Source of the DNA: Candidatus Kaiserbacteria bacterium RIFCSPHIGHO2_01_FULL_53_29
Lineage (GTDB): Bacteria; Patescibacteriota; Minisyncoccia; Phycocordibacterales; UBA2100
Assembly: GCA_001781125.1 (NCBI GenBank)
Contig: MFKT01000014.1
Location: 1-33,602, forward strand
Length of the DNA: 33,602 nt
Direction of reading: 5' to 3'
Shown: positions 22,964 through 31,065 of the stretch, piece after piece
Numbering within the stretch: the first letter of the stretch is position 1
How the letters are laid out: each line of letters begins with the position of its first letter
The notes under the pieces: model-generated
What the model saw: only the letters and a program-made list of their open reading frames with translations
Databases searched by the model: none
Told to the model about the DNA's origin: nothing
Translations under genes and position numbers: made by a program

Positions 22964-24013
22964 ATGAAAAAGATAAAAGTCGGCGTTGTGGGGGCTACCG
23001 GATACACGGGGGAAGAACTCCTGCGGATTTTGGTGCGCCATCCACACATTGAAGTCACCTACGTATCGGGCAAAGAAGACCGCGCTGAAAAAATTCAAGA
23101 TGTCTTCCCCTACCTACAAGGTAAACTCGATCTGGAGTGCAATGCATTTTCGGTGGACGAAGTGATTAAGAAGACGGATCTCGTTTTTCTGTCGCTTCCG
23201 CACACCATATCAATGGACGTAGTTCCGCAGCTATTGAAAGCTGGAAAGAAAGTCATAGACGTCAGCGCGGATTATCGTCTGCAGGATGAAAAGGCGTACG
23301 AAAAATTCTACAAAGTTTCGCACAAAGACCTCCAGAATTTGAAACACGCGGTGTACGGTATTCCGGAGTTGAACAGGGCGAAGATCAAATCAGCGAAGCT
23401 TATAGCCAATCCCGGTTGCTATCCGACTGGAAGTATTCTAGGGCTCGTACCGGGCCTGAAGGCGGGCGTTTTTGCGGTTGACACTATTCAGATAGACGCC
23501 AAAAGTGGTGTGACGGGCGCTGGCCGCAAAGCTGACAAAGGACTCCAATTCTCCGAAGTCAACGAATCGGTGAAGGCGTACAAGCTCTTCGAGCACCAGC
23601 ACGTGCCGGAGATTGATCAGGCGCTCACGAGCGTTGCCGGAAAAGAGGTGAGCGTTGTCTTTGTGCCGCACCTCGTTCCCATCAACAGGGGAATCTTGAG
23701 CACCATCTACGTGAAGTTAACCCCGACCGGAGCTTCGGGGCTCAAGAAAAAACTCGATACCGAAGGACTTCTCGCGATATACAAAAAGTTCTACACAAAT
23801 GAGCCGTTCGTCAAAGTCTACGACGCAGGACGCCTGCCGGAGGTCAAATACGTAACCAATACCAATCTGTGCCACATTGGCCTGAAGGTAAACGAAGAGA
23901 AAGGTCTTGCGGTGATAGTGACGGCGATAGATAACCTTGGGAAAGGTGCGGCGGGCCAGGCGGTGCAGAACATGAATATATTGTGCGGCTTCGACGAAAC
24001 AGAAGGCCTATGA
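22964..24013 (+). CDS. argC: N-acetyl-gamma-glutamyl-phosphate reductase
   Basis: The 349-aa enzyme reduces N-acetylglutamyl phosphate to the semialdehyde with NADPH. It has Rossmann motif KVGVVGATGYTGEELLRIL, LSLPHTISMDVVP, VIDVSADYRL, the catalytic Cys in ANPGCYPTGSILGL, SGVTGAGRK, and the active-site His segment FEHQHVPEI, plus FVPHLVPINRGILSTIYV. Length is normal. A TAATTA (22952-22957) lies 6 nt before the ATG and TATACT (22939-22944) lies 19 nt before it. An internal leaderless promoter after the attenuator is therefore also possible. argJ overlaps its stop by ATGA. Confidence 0.97.
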   Translation: MKKIKVGVVGATGYTGEELLRILVRHPHIEVTYVSGKEDRAEKIQDVFPYLQGKLDLECNAFSVDEVIKKTDLVFLSLPHTISMDVVPQLLKAGKKVIDVSADYRLQDEKAYEKFYKVSHKDLQNLKHAVYGIPELNRAKIKSAKLIANPGCYPTGSILGLVPGLKAGVFAVDTIQIDAKSGVTGAGRKADKGLQFSEVNESVKAYKLFEHQHVPEIDQALTSVAGKEVSVVFVPHLVPINRGILSTIYVKLTPTGASGLKKKLDTEGLLAIYKKFYTNEPFVKVYDAGRLPEVKYVTNTNLCHIGLKVNEEKGLAVIVTAIDNLGKGAAGQAVQNMNILCGFDETEGL

Positions 24014-25284
24014 AAATGACTAAAGGCGGTATCACAGCCCCCAAAGGCTTCACGGCCAGCGGAATGAGTGCCGGCATCAAAAAGTCCGGCAAAAAGGATC
24101 TCGTACTCATCTATTCAGAACAGGAATGTGAAGCGGCGGGACTCTTTACGACTAATAAAGTGCAGGCCTCCTGTGTTGTCATCAATAAGCAACACCTCAA
24201 AAATGGAAAAGCGCAGGCAATTATCGCCAATTCCGGCAATGCCAATTGCATGACCGGAAAAAAGGGTTTTGCAGATTCGCGCACCATGGCATCAGCCGTC
24301 GCAAAACTACTCGACTTGTCGAAGCAGGACGTGCTCGTCGCCTCGACCGGCGTCATAGGGCAGCCGCTGCCTATCAAGAAAATAGTTACGGCAGTACCCG
24401 TGCTTGTAGGCGCCTTAAAAAGATCGGGAAGTAAGGACGCCGCCCTCGGAATTTTGACGACGGATCGCACAGTGAAAGAAGTCGCCACTGAAATTATAAT
24501 CGGAAAAACGAAAGTACGCATCGGTGCTATCGCAAAAGGCGCAGGGATGATCCATCCACAGATGGGTCCCCCCTCCGCACCCTCCTCCGCCAAAGGCTAT
24601 GGACGGGCACAGCAAGGCTACGGCGGGGCAAAGCACGCCACGATGTTGTGTTTTGTCTCGACCGATGCGGCAATTGCGCCTACGGCGTTGCGCGTGGCGC
24701 TCAATACAGCTGTAGAGAACTCGTTCAATATGATAACCATCGACGGCGACATGTCGACCAATGACATGGTATTGCTCCTCGCGAATGGTATGGCCAAAAA
24801 CAAGCTAATCACGAAAGATTCAAAAGAAGCCACTGTTTTCGGCGTTGCGCTTCAGAGCCTCTTCCTCACCCTTGCGAAGCTTATGGTACGCGACGCGGAG
24901 GGCGCTACGAAATTCATCGAGCTCGACGTTACGGGCGCGCGCAGTACAAAAGACGCGCGCAAAGTGGCGCGCTCGATCGCATCGTCCAATCTCGTCAAAT
25001 GCGCACTTTTCGGCTCGGACCCGAATTGGGGGCGTATCGCGGCTGCTGCAGGCTACTCTGGCGCGCACGTCGATCCGTGGAAGATGCGCATCTATATCGG
25101 CAAAGAGCTCGTGTTAAAAAACGGTGGCCCGACGAACGTAGCTACTGCTGTGCTCGACGCGGCATTCGCCAAAAAAGATATACAGATACACGTTGATCTC
25201 GGACTCGGCAAACAGACCGCCATCGCCTACACTTGCGATCTTTCCACCAGCTACGTGAAGAAGAATTCGGCGTACCGCACATAA
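24010..25284 (+). CDS. argJ: Glutamate N-acetyltransferase / amino-acid acetyltransferase (with inserted loop)
   Basis: This 424-aa Ntn-type transferase moves the acetyl group from acetylornithine to glutamate, and in bifunctional members also from acetyl-CoA. Motifs: GLFTTNKVQASCV, IIANSGNANCMTG, VASTGVIGQPLP, GAGMIHPQM, then the autocleavage site A210-T211 in ATMLCFVSTDA, VDGDMSTND-like TIDGDMSTNDMVLLLANG, and FGSDPNWGRIAAAAGYSGA. A 24-residue Gly/Ser/Tyr-rich insert (186-209) lies between the usually contiguous PQM and ATML, so it ends at the self-cleavage site. ATG 24010 is preferred over 23983 because of the ATGA overlap with argC. No argA is seen, consistent with acetyl cycling. Confidence 0.96.
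   Translation: MKMTKGGITAPKGFTASGMSAGIKKSGKKDLVLIYSEQECEAAGLFTTNKVQASCVVINKQHLKNGKAQAIIANSGNANCMTGKKGFADSRTMASAVAKLLDLSKQDVLVASTGVIGQPLPIKKIVTAVPVLVGALKRSGSKDAALGILTTDRTVKEVATEIIIGKTKVRIGAIAKGAGMIHPQMGPPSAPSSAKGYGRAQQGYGGAKHATMLCFVSTDAAIAPTALRVALNTAVENSFNMITIDGDMSTNDMVLLLANGMAKNKLITKDSKEATVFGVALQSLFLTLAKLMVRDAEGATKFIELDVTGARSTKDARKVARSIASSNLVKCALFGSDPNWGRIAAAAGYSGAHVDPWKMRIYIGKELVLKNGGPTNVATAVLDAAFAKKDIQIHVDLGLGKQTAIAYTCDLSTSYVKKNSAYRT
24565..24636 (+). repeat. In-frame 72-bp insert in argJ (GYGG-type repeat)
   Basis: This GC-rich segment encodes a Pro/Ser-rich then GYGRAQQGYGGAKH stretch absent from the canonical protein. It contains two related units, AAAGGCTATGGACGGGCA and AAGGCTACGGCGGGGCA, preceded by CCTCCTCCGCC. 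It differs from the thrA/argB/argG repeat but has a similar CCTCC-rich start. Its GYGG-coding unit resembles repeats I recall from proteins of candidate-phylum genomes (not checked). Confidence 0.65.
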
Positions 25285-25288
25285 TTGT

Positions 25289-26191
25289 ATGGAAGACATC
25301 ATCAAAAAAGCGGATGTGCTCATTGAAGCATTGCCCTACATACAGAGCTTTTACGACAAGCCGATCGTCATCAAGTACGGCGGCGCGGGTATGACCGATG
25401 CTGCAATTCGCCGCAATGTGCTCGAAGATATCGTATTTATGAGTTACGTCGGCATGTGCCCCATTTTGGTGCACGGCGGCGGCCCCACCCTTAGTAAAAA
25501 GCTCAAGGATCTCGGCGTCGGCACGAAATTCGTACAGGGTTTTCGCGTGACCGATGAGAAAACTATGCAGATTGCGGAAGAGGAATTCATGAGAATCAAT
25601 ACAGAGATTGTGCGTGAGATCAAATCGCTTGGCGGGAGTGCGATGTCTTTAAACGGCGACGAAGACGGCGTCATCGAAGTACAAAAGCATGGCCCCATCG
25701 ACGGAGAGGACGTTGGATATGTTGGCGATATAACGAAAGTGAACGCTGATGTACTACAGAAAATGTTGGTGGGGGACATCATCCCTGTGATCCCGCCGCT
25801 TGGCTTTGGTACGAACGACGATCACGCGTACAACATCAATGCAGATCAAGTGGCCGCCGAAGTGGCTTCCGCGATCGGCGCACTGAAGCTTGTGGTGCTC
25901 ACGAATGTGCAGGGAATTCTGAGGAATCTCGACAATCCCGATACGTTACTCTCGCATGTCACCCTTGCCGAAGTAGACACACTTATGAAATCGGGAGTTA
26001 TTGCGGGCGGCATGATTCCGAAAGTAAAAGCCTGCATCAAAGCCTTGGAGGGTGGCGTTCCAAAGACGCACATACTGGACGCAAAAATTCCACACGCACT
26101 CTTACTGGAAATATTCACCGATAAAGGTATCGGCACGGAGATCGTATCCTCCGGAGGAGGATCCGCCTCCGGCGGAATAAACGGCGTATGA
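25289..26191 (+). CDS. argB: Acetylglutamate kinase
   Basis: The 300-aa amino-acid kinase phosphorylates N-acetylglutamate. Motifs: FYDKPIVIKYGGAGM, PILVHGGGPTLSKKL, KFVQGFRVTDEKT, SLNGDEDGVIE, GYVGDITKVN, YNINADQVAAEVASAIGA, VVLTNVQGIL and GVIAGGMIPKVKACIKAL. The normal fold ends at TDKGIGTEIV. The last 14 residues (SSGGGSASGG plus INGV) come from a palindromic mini-repeat inserted before the stop. It starts 4 nt after argJ and overlaps argD by ATGA. Confidence 0.96.
   Translation: MEDIIKKADVLIEALPYIQSFYDKPIVIKYGGAGMTDAAIRRNVLEDIVFMSYVGMCPILVHGGGPTLSKKLKDLGVGTKFVQGFRVTDEKTMQIAEEEFMRINTEIVREIKSLGGSAMSLNGDEDGVIEVQKHGPIDGEDVGYVGDITKVNADVLQKMLVGDIIPVIPPLGFGTNDDHAYNINADQVAAEVASAIGALKLVVLTNVQGILRNLDNPDTLLSHVTLAEVDTLMKSGVIAGGMIPKVKACIKALEGGVPKTHILDAKIPHALLLEIFTDKGIGTEIVSSGGGSASGGINGV
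26147..26176 (+). repeat. Palindromic mini-repeat at the argB 3' end
   Basis: This 30-bp unit, TCCTCCGGAGGA then GGATCCGCCTCCGGCGGA, contains a 12-bp palindrome and the hairpin TCCGCC-TCC-GGCGGA. It is identical to the argG copy except for one base and encodes SSGGGSASGG in the same frame. Confidence 0.85.
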
Positions 26192-27378
26192 ACACGAACG
26201 AGACCATAGCAATGTATGGGAAGTACGTAATGCCAACGTACACAAAATACCCGCTCGCGATCTCACGCGGCAAAGGTTCTCGTGTTTGGGATAACGAAGG
26301 AAAAGAGTATCTCGATTTTTTCCCCGGATGGGGGGTCGGTGGGCTTGGGCACAACCATTCCGTAGTTGTGAAAGCGATCAAAAAACAGGCGGGGAAGCTG
26401 ATACACATCGCCAACAACTATTATCATGACGGACAAGCGCTGCTTGCGAAAGAGCTCATTAGCCAATCGTTTTCGGGAAAAGTATTTTTCTGCAATTCGG
26501 GAGCGGAGGCCAACGAAGGCGCGATAAAGCTCGCGAGAAAATTTGGTAATTCAAATAACCCACAGCGCAACGAGATCATCACCATGGGCGAATCTTTCCA
26601 TGGGCGCACAATAGCGACGGCGACGGCGACGGGACAAAAAAGGATCGGTCAGGGGTTTGAGCCACTTTTGCCGGGCTTCACCACGGTTCCTTTTAATGAC
26701 CTCGCCGCTCTTAAGGCCGCGATTACGCCCAAAACGGTCGCGATAATGCTGGAGCCCATCCAAGGCGAAGGAGGAGTGCGCATTGCCGACAAGACGTATC
26801 TCGCCGCCGTGCGCACACTGTGTGATGAAAAAAATATTCTTCTCATCTTCGACGAGATACAGACCGGCATGGGAAGGACCGGAGAGATGTTCTGCTACAA
26901 GAATCTCGGCGTGACGCCGGACATACTGACGCTTGCGAAATCTCTCGGCGGCGGTTTTCCGATCGGCGCGTTCATCGCGAAAGCCGAGATCGCGGACACG
27001 CTGCAGCCGGGGACGCACGGAAGCACATTCGCGGGCAGTCCGCTTGCGTGCGCTGCCGCGCTTGCGACGTTCGAGGCGATAGAGAAGGGAAAGCTTCTGG
27101 AAAAAGCCGAGCACATGGGCGCGTACCTTATGAAAAAGTTGAACGCGCTCAAGAAAAAACATGCCGTCATTCGTGAAGTGCGCGGCGTCGGACTCATGGT
27201 CGGCGTCGAGCTCACCGTCGAAGGCAAGAAGATTTACGAGGAATGCCTAAAGAGTGGTCTGCTTATCAACTGCACACAGGCAGTAGTTTTGCGCATTATG
27301 CCGCCGCTCATCGTGAAGAAAAAAGAGATCGATCAGGCGATTGCGATCCTCGATGAGGCGTTTACTCGTTGTACTTAG
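26188..27378 (+). CDS. argD: Acetylornithine aminotransferase
   Basis: This 396-aa class III PLP aminotransferase makes N-acetylornithine from the semialdehyde. Motifs: GKEYLDFFPGWGVGGLGHNH, FFCNSGAEANEGAIKLAR, SFHGRTIATATATGQ, EPIQGEGGV, LLIFDEIQTGMGRTG and the PLP-Lys region LTLAKSLGGGFPIGAF, followed by HGSTFAGSPLACAAAL. Length is normal. ArgD enzymes can also act on succinyl-diaminopimelate, but the arg context supports this role. It overlaps argB by 4 nt, and argG begins 20 nt after its stop. Confidence 0.96.
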   Translation: MNTNETIAMYGKYVMPTYTKYPLAISRGKGSRVWDNEGKEYLDFFPGWGVGGLGHNHSVVVKAIKKQAGKLIHIANNYYHDGQALLAKELISQSFSGKVFFCNSGAEANEGAIKLARKFGNSNNPQRNEIITMGESFHGRTIATATATGQKRIGQGFEPLLPGFTTVPFNDLAALKAAITPKTVAIMLEPIQGEGGVRIADKTYLAAVRTLCDEKNILLIFDEIQTGMGRTGEMFCYKNLGVTPDILTLAKSLGGGFPIGAFIAKAEIADTLQPGTHGSTFAGSPLACAAALATFEAIEKGKLLEKAEHMGAYLMKKLNALKKKHAVIREVRGVGLMVGVELTVEGKKIYEECLKSGLLINCTQAVVLRIMPPLIVKKKEIDQAIAILDEAFTRCT

Positions 27379-27398
27379 TAGTGCTAGACTCTAGAATT

Positions 27399-28691
27399 AT
27401 GGACGAAAAACAGACATATCAGAAAGTCGCCTCGTATGAGGTGAAGGAGGACAAGATTGACCGCGTTTTGCTTCTATACTCGGGCGGACTGGACACTTCG
27501 GTGATGCTTAAATGGCTGCACGATCATTACGGTGCCAAGGTTACGGCTCTCACGCTCGACATCGGTCAGCAGAATGACAATCTGGAAGAGATCCGCCAGA
27601 AAGCTATTACGCTGGGAGCCGAAGAAGCGATCGTACTCGATGCGAAGAAAGAATTTGCCGAAGATTTTATCGCAAAGGGGATTAAGGCCAACGCTTCATA
27701 TCAGGGCGACTACCATCTTTCGGACCCGCACGGACGCGCGATCACCGCGAAGAAAGGCGTTGAGATTGCGCAACAGAAGGGCATCAAATGCATTGCGCAC
27801 GGTTCTACAGGCAAAGGCAACGATCAGGTGCGCTTCGATGGTTATATTCTCGCGCTCGACGGTACGATGAAAGTCATTGCGCCTGTGCGTGAATGGAACA
27901 TGGATCGCAATGCGGAGATTGCGTATGCCGAAGAACACGGTATACAGGTCACGACTAAAAAAGATTTCCCGTATTCGGTCGATGACAACATGTGGGGTAT
28001 GACGTGGGAGGGCGGGGAAGTCGAGAATCCCGCTTCGATCCCAAATGTGGAGAAATTCCTTACCACATACACAAGGCCGGAGAATGCCCCCGCAAAGTCA
28101 ACCAAAGTAAAACTCTCGTTCGAAAAGGGTCTGCCGATCGCGATCGACGGTAAGAAAATGCATCTTGCCGACATCGTTCAGGAATTGAACAAGACCGGCG
28201 GCGCGCACGGCGTCGGTATTGTGTATATGCTCGAAGACCGCATCATCGGTCTCAAAGACCGCGGTGTGTATGAACAGCCGGGCGCGCACGTTATCATCGA
28301 AGCGCACAAAGCGCTCGAGCGCGGTGTCTGCACCAGAGAGTTGAACGAAATTAAATCTACGCTCGACCTCAAGTGGGGATATCTCGCGTACGGCGCAAAG
28401 TGGTACGACCCTGCGATGGATGCGATCAACGCTTTTAATGATCAGGTGAATGAGAAAGTAGAAGGCGAAGTAACGCTCGCACTCTTCAAGGGCACCGTGA
28501 ACGTCGTTGCCGTTGATTCGCCCTACATGCTCGGTCATGCGTCCTTCAACGTAAAAGAGGGATATTCCTATAATGTGAACGCATCCGCAGGCTTCATTGA
28601 GGTTTACACGTTGCAGATGAAAATCGCCAACGAGATCGCGCGCAAGAATAAAAAGTCCTCCGGAGGAGGATCCGCCTCGGGCGGAAAATAG
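27399..28691 (+). CDS. argG: Argininosuccinate synthase
   Basis: The 430-aa enzyme condenses citrulline and aspartate with ATP. Motifs: the PP-loop LLLYSGGLDTSVMLKWL, TLDIGQQNDNLEEIR, the citrulline/aspartate-site region IAHGSTGKGNDQVRFD, PVREWNMDR, PYSVDDNMWGMTWEGGEVENP and RGVYEQPGAHVI. ATG 27399 is chosen because an earlier in-frame start at 27369 would lie inside argD and a TAGACT box lies 8 nt upstream. The protein ends with SSGGGSASGGK, encoded by the same palindromic mini-repeat found in argB. argH follows after 3 nt. Confidence 0.96.
   Translation: MDEKQTYQKVASYEVKEDKIDRVLLLYSGGLDTSVMLKWLHDHYGAKVTALTLDIGQQNDNLEEIRQKAITLGAEEAIVLDAKKEFAEDFIAKGIKANASYQGDYHLSDPHGRAITAKKGVEIAQQKGIKCIAHGSTGKGNDQVRFDGYILALDGTMKVIAPVREWNMDRNAEIAYAEEHGIQVTTKKDFPYSVDDNMWGMTWEGGEVENPASIPNVEKFLTTYTRPENAPAKSTKVKLSFEKGLPIAIDGKKMHLADIVQELNKTGGAHGVGIVYMLEDRIIGLKDRGVYEQPGAHVIIEAHKALERGVCTRELNEIKSTLDLKWGYLAYGAKWYDPAMDAINAFNDQVNEKVEGEVTLALFKGTVNVVAVDSPYMLGHASFNVKEGYSYNVNASAGFIEVYTLQMKIANEIARKNKKSSGGGSASGGK
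28656..28685 (+). repeat. Palindromic mini-repeat at the argG 3' end
   Basis: A 30-bp unit with one mismatch to the argB copy (TCG instead of TCC in the second hairpin loop). It encodes SSGGGSASGG just before the stop. Confidence 0.85.
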
Positions 28692-28694
28692 CGT

Positions 28695-29981
28695 ATGGCA
28701 AAGCTCTGGAAAAAACAGAACAGCACGATGCATCCGGCCGTTGAGAAATACACGGCGGCGACAGACCCTATTTTCGATATAGAGTTTTTACCGTTTGATG
28801 TCGAAGCGGCTCGCGCTCACGCCAAGGGTTTGGAGAGGGTCGGCATTCTCTCAAAAGACGAGTTGGAGAGTCTTTCAGCTGGTCTCGATAAGCTCCTCAA
28901 AGATTTTGAGGCGGGAAAGATAACCATCACGCCAGCGGATGAAGATTGCTATACCGTCATCGAAAATTACTTGGTCGAGCATGTCGGCGAAGCAGGAAAG
29001 AAACTGAATACGGGCAGAAGCAGAAACGAGGTCGTCACAATGGTGCGCCTCTACATGAAGGCGAATCTCGAGGTACTACGCATGGCATGTATCAAGCTTG
29101 CGGAGCAATTCGTGGACTACGCCGAGAAATACAAAGATGTGCCGATGGTCGGATATTCACATACGCAGCAGGCGATGCTCACGAGCGTTGGCCACTACAT
29201 AGCAGCTTTTGCAGAAAGTCTTCTGGATGACGCGGAGTATCTTGCAATGACTTTACGTCATATCGATAAGAGCCCGGTAGGTTCTGCCGCGGGATTCGGT
29301 ACATCGATTCCCATCGATAGGGAGTTCACGGCTCGCGAGCTCGGGTTCGCCACGGTGCAACTCAATTCGCTTTATTGCCACAACTCAAGAGGGAAGTTTG
29401 AAAGCGCGTACATGGAGGCACTTGTCCAAGTCATGTTGACGCTGGGAAAATTTGCCAACGATATGATGTACTTCACCTCGCAGGAGTTCGACTATTTCGC
29501 CATCAACGACTCACTCATTACGGGCTCGAGTATCATGCCGCACAAACGCAATCTCGATGCGATGGAAATTCTGCGCGGACAGGTGTCGGTCGTCATCGGC
29601 CATGGACTCATCGTCAAGGAAGTCACCAAAAATCTTCTCTCTGGGTACAACAGAGAAGGACAGCTTATGAAAAAGCCCCTCGTGGAGAGCACTGGCATCG
29701 TCGCCGACTCCATCGAGATAGTAGGCGTCGTGCTGCAGGGTCTCACTCCGAAGCAGGAGAACATGAAGGCACGCATCAATCCGGGCATCTTTACCGCTGA
29801 TATTGCAAGCGAACTCGTCATCAAAGAGGGAATACCGTTCCGCGACGCTTACAAAAAAGCCGCAGATATGAATACAGGCGACGTTGATCTCAATAAAAAC
29901 ATCGAGTCGAAAAAGAGCCTTGGTGCGCCGGGTAATCTCTCACTCGAAACTTACCGCGAGCGCATAAAGAAGGCTCTATGA
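28695..29981 (+). CDS. argH: Argininosuccinate lyase (divergent)
   Basis: The 428-aa fumarase/aspartase-superfamily lyase releases arginine and fumarate. Motifs: DEDCYTVIENYLVEHVG, KLNTGRSRNEVVTMVRLYM, the catalytic-His region GYSHTQQAMLTSVGHY and the superfamily signature GSSIMPHKRNLDAMEILRG. These differ from the common GYTHLQ and GSSIMPQKKNPD forms but keep the catalytic His and the flexible-loop Ser. Its place between argG and the carbamoyltransferase makes the assignment firm. It overlaps the next gene by ATGA. Confidence 0.93.
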   Translation: MAKLWKKQNSTMHPAVEKYTAATDPIFDIEFLPFDVEAARAHAKGLERVGILSKDELESLSAGLDKLLKDFEAGKITITPADEDCYTVIENYLVEHVGEAGKKLNTGRSRNEVVTMVRLYMKANLEVLRMACIKLAEQFVDYAEKYKDVPMVGYSHTQQAMLTSVGHYIAAFAESLLDDAEYLAMTLRHIDKSPVGSAAGFGTSIPIDREFTARELGFATVQLNSLYCHNSRGKFESAYMEALVQVMLTLGKFANDMMYFTSQEFDYFAINDSLITGSSIMPHKRNLDAMEILRGQVSVVIGHGLIVKEVTKNLLSGYNREGQLMKKPLVESTGIVADSIEIVGVVLQGLTPKQENMKARINPGIFTADIASELVIKEGIPFRDAYKKAADMNTGDVDLNKNIESKKSLGAPGNLSLETYRERIKKAL

Positions 29982-30925
29982 GGCATCTTATTTCACTCAA
30001 GGAGCAGAGCGCGGATGACATTCGTGAGATTTTGGATATCGCTGCACGGCTCAAGAAAAAATACAAGGCAGGGGAGATAACGGATCTTTTGCCCAACAAG
30101 ACGCTCATCATGCTCTTCCAAAAAAATTCAACGCGTACCCGCCTTTCATTTGAAGCGGGGATGACCGAGCTCGGTGGTCACGCTATCTTTCTTGCCACAG
30201 CGCATGCACAGCTGCCGCTTGCCGATTTTCGCGACGAGATACAGGCGATGATGCGTTTCGGCGACGTACTCATGATGCGTGCGATGCGCGCGGAGGATGT
30301 GCAGACCGCCGCATCCTTCAATCGCATTCCGGTCATTGACGCATGTAGCGAGAAATATCATCCATGCCAAGCACTCGGCGACATCCTGACAATGGCCGAA
30401 TACTCCGATGGGTTGGACAACGTCAAAAAAATTGCGTGGCTGGGGATCGAAAACAACGTATCAAATACGCTAAAACTCGCATGCGCAAAGCTCGGTATAG
30501 AAGTCGTACTCGCTTCGCCTGAAGTGCATCCGGCGAGCGTGGATGAGGAATTGAATTCGCAGGCCGACGCAACGGGCAGGGTAAAGCGTGTGCAGGACCC
30601 CGCGGAGGCGGTCAAGGGTGCAGACTACGTGCATACCGATACGTGGCTTGATGCCGAATATTTCACGGTCGGGAAACCGAGACCGGAATTTGCGGAGGAA
30701 TTTGAGCGCCGTAAAAAAGTTTTTATGCCCTATCAAGTTAATGCGAAGCTTATTGATACATATGCGCCTAAAGCCCGCATCATGCATTGCATGCCGATGC
30801 ACGTGGGGTATGAAATCACCCGCGATGCCATCGACCACCCGAATTCGGTCATTTTCGATCAGGCCGAAAACCGCAAGCACGTCCAAAAGGCGATACTTTT
30901 GTGGTTGCTCGAGAAGGCGGTTTGA
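29978..30925 (+). CDS. argF: Ornithine carbamoyltransferase-like protein, atypical substrate loop
   Basis: This 315-aa transcarbamylase has the carbamoyl-phosphate motif STRTR (51-55), HPCQALGD (128-135) and the catalytic Cys in MHCMPMH (C271), plus IFDQAENRKHVQKAIL. By context it makes citrulline. However, the ornithine-binding segment normally reading TDVWVSMG is TDTWLDAEYF here, so the SMG loop is missing and about ten residues are inserted before the EEFERRKKVF helix. GDGNN reads GIENN. It may be a divergent ornithine enzyme or use an acylated ornithine, although ArgJ, which releases free ornithine, argues against that. It is the last arg gene. Confidence 0.88.
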   Translation: MRHLISLKEQSADDIREILDIAARLKKKYKAGEITDLLPNKTLIMLFQKNSTRTRLSFEAGMTELGGHAIFLATAHAQLPLADFRDEIQAMMRFGDVLMMRAMRAEDVQTAASFNRIPVIDACSEKYHPCQALGDILTMAEYSDGLDNVKKIAWLGIENNVSNTLKLACAKLGIEVVLASPEVHPASVDEELNSQADATGRVKRVQDPAEAVKGADYVHTDTWLDAEYFTVGKPRPEFAEEFERRKKVFMPYQVNAKLIDTYAPKARIMHCMPMHVGYEITRDAIDHPNSVIFDQAENRKHVQKAILLWLLEKAV

Positions 30926-30951
30926 AGCCCCATTTTGTTCATCAGGCATGC

Positions 30952-30957
30952 TATAAT
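30952..30957 (+). promoter_or_regulatory. -10 box of the purF unit
   Basis: A perfect TATAAT lies 12 nt before the short ORF at 30970, in the gap after the carbamoyltransferase gene. No clear -35 is visible. Confidence 0.6.
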
Positions 30958-30969
30958 GCCTGCTTCGAT

Positions 30970-31065
30970 ATGCCACAACCCCCGACAGTAAACTTCCGTC
31001 TAGTTTTGCGAAATCATCGAGACGGAATGGCAACAGCTATTTCCCCAAATTGCGTAACGGTATGA
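30970..31065 (+). CDS. Short leader ORF (31 aa) overlapping purF
   Basis: The ORF reads MPQPPTVNFRLVLRN... and ends TGA at 31063-31065, overlapping the purF ATG (31062) in an ATGA arrangement like the operonic genes here. Within it, TTCCGTCT (30994-31001) and AGACGGAA (31020-31027) form an 8-bp hairpin. I do not recognise the peptide. It could couple translation to purF or act as a regulatory leader. Its coding status is uncertain. Confidence 0.4.
   Translation: MPQPPTVNFRLVLRNHRDGMATAISPNCVTV

Noticed and set aside
16334..24013. Recoded TGA (as Gly), as in some CPR groups
   Set aside because: TGA closes hisG, hisD, hisC, hisB, hisH and argC in ATGA overlaps exactly at natural protein ends, so it is a stop codon here.
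26147..28685. Argument that SSGGGSASGG tails are cloning linkers or vector contamination
   Set aside because: The sequence looks like a synthetic linker, but a related rearranged copy sits inside thrA, the flanks are normal operon DNA, and each copy forms palindromes, so a natural repeat is more likely.
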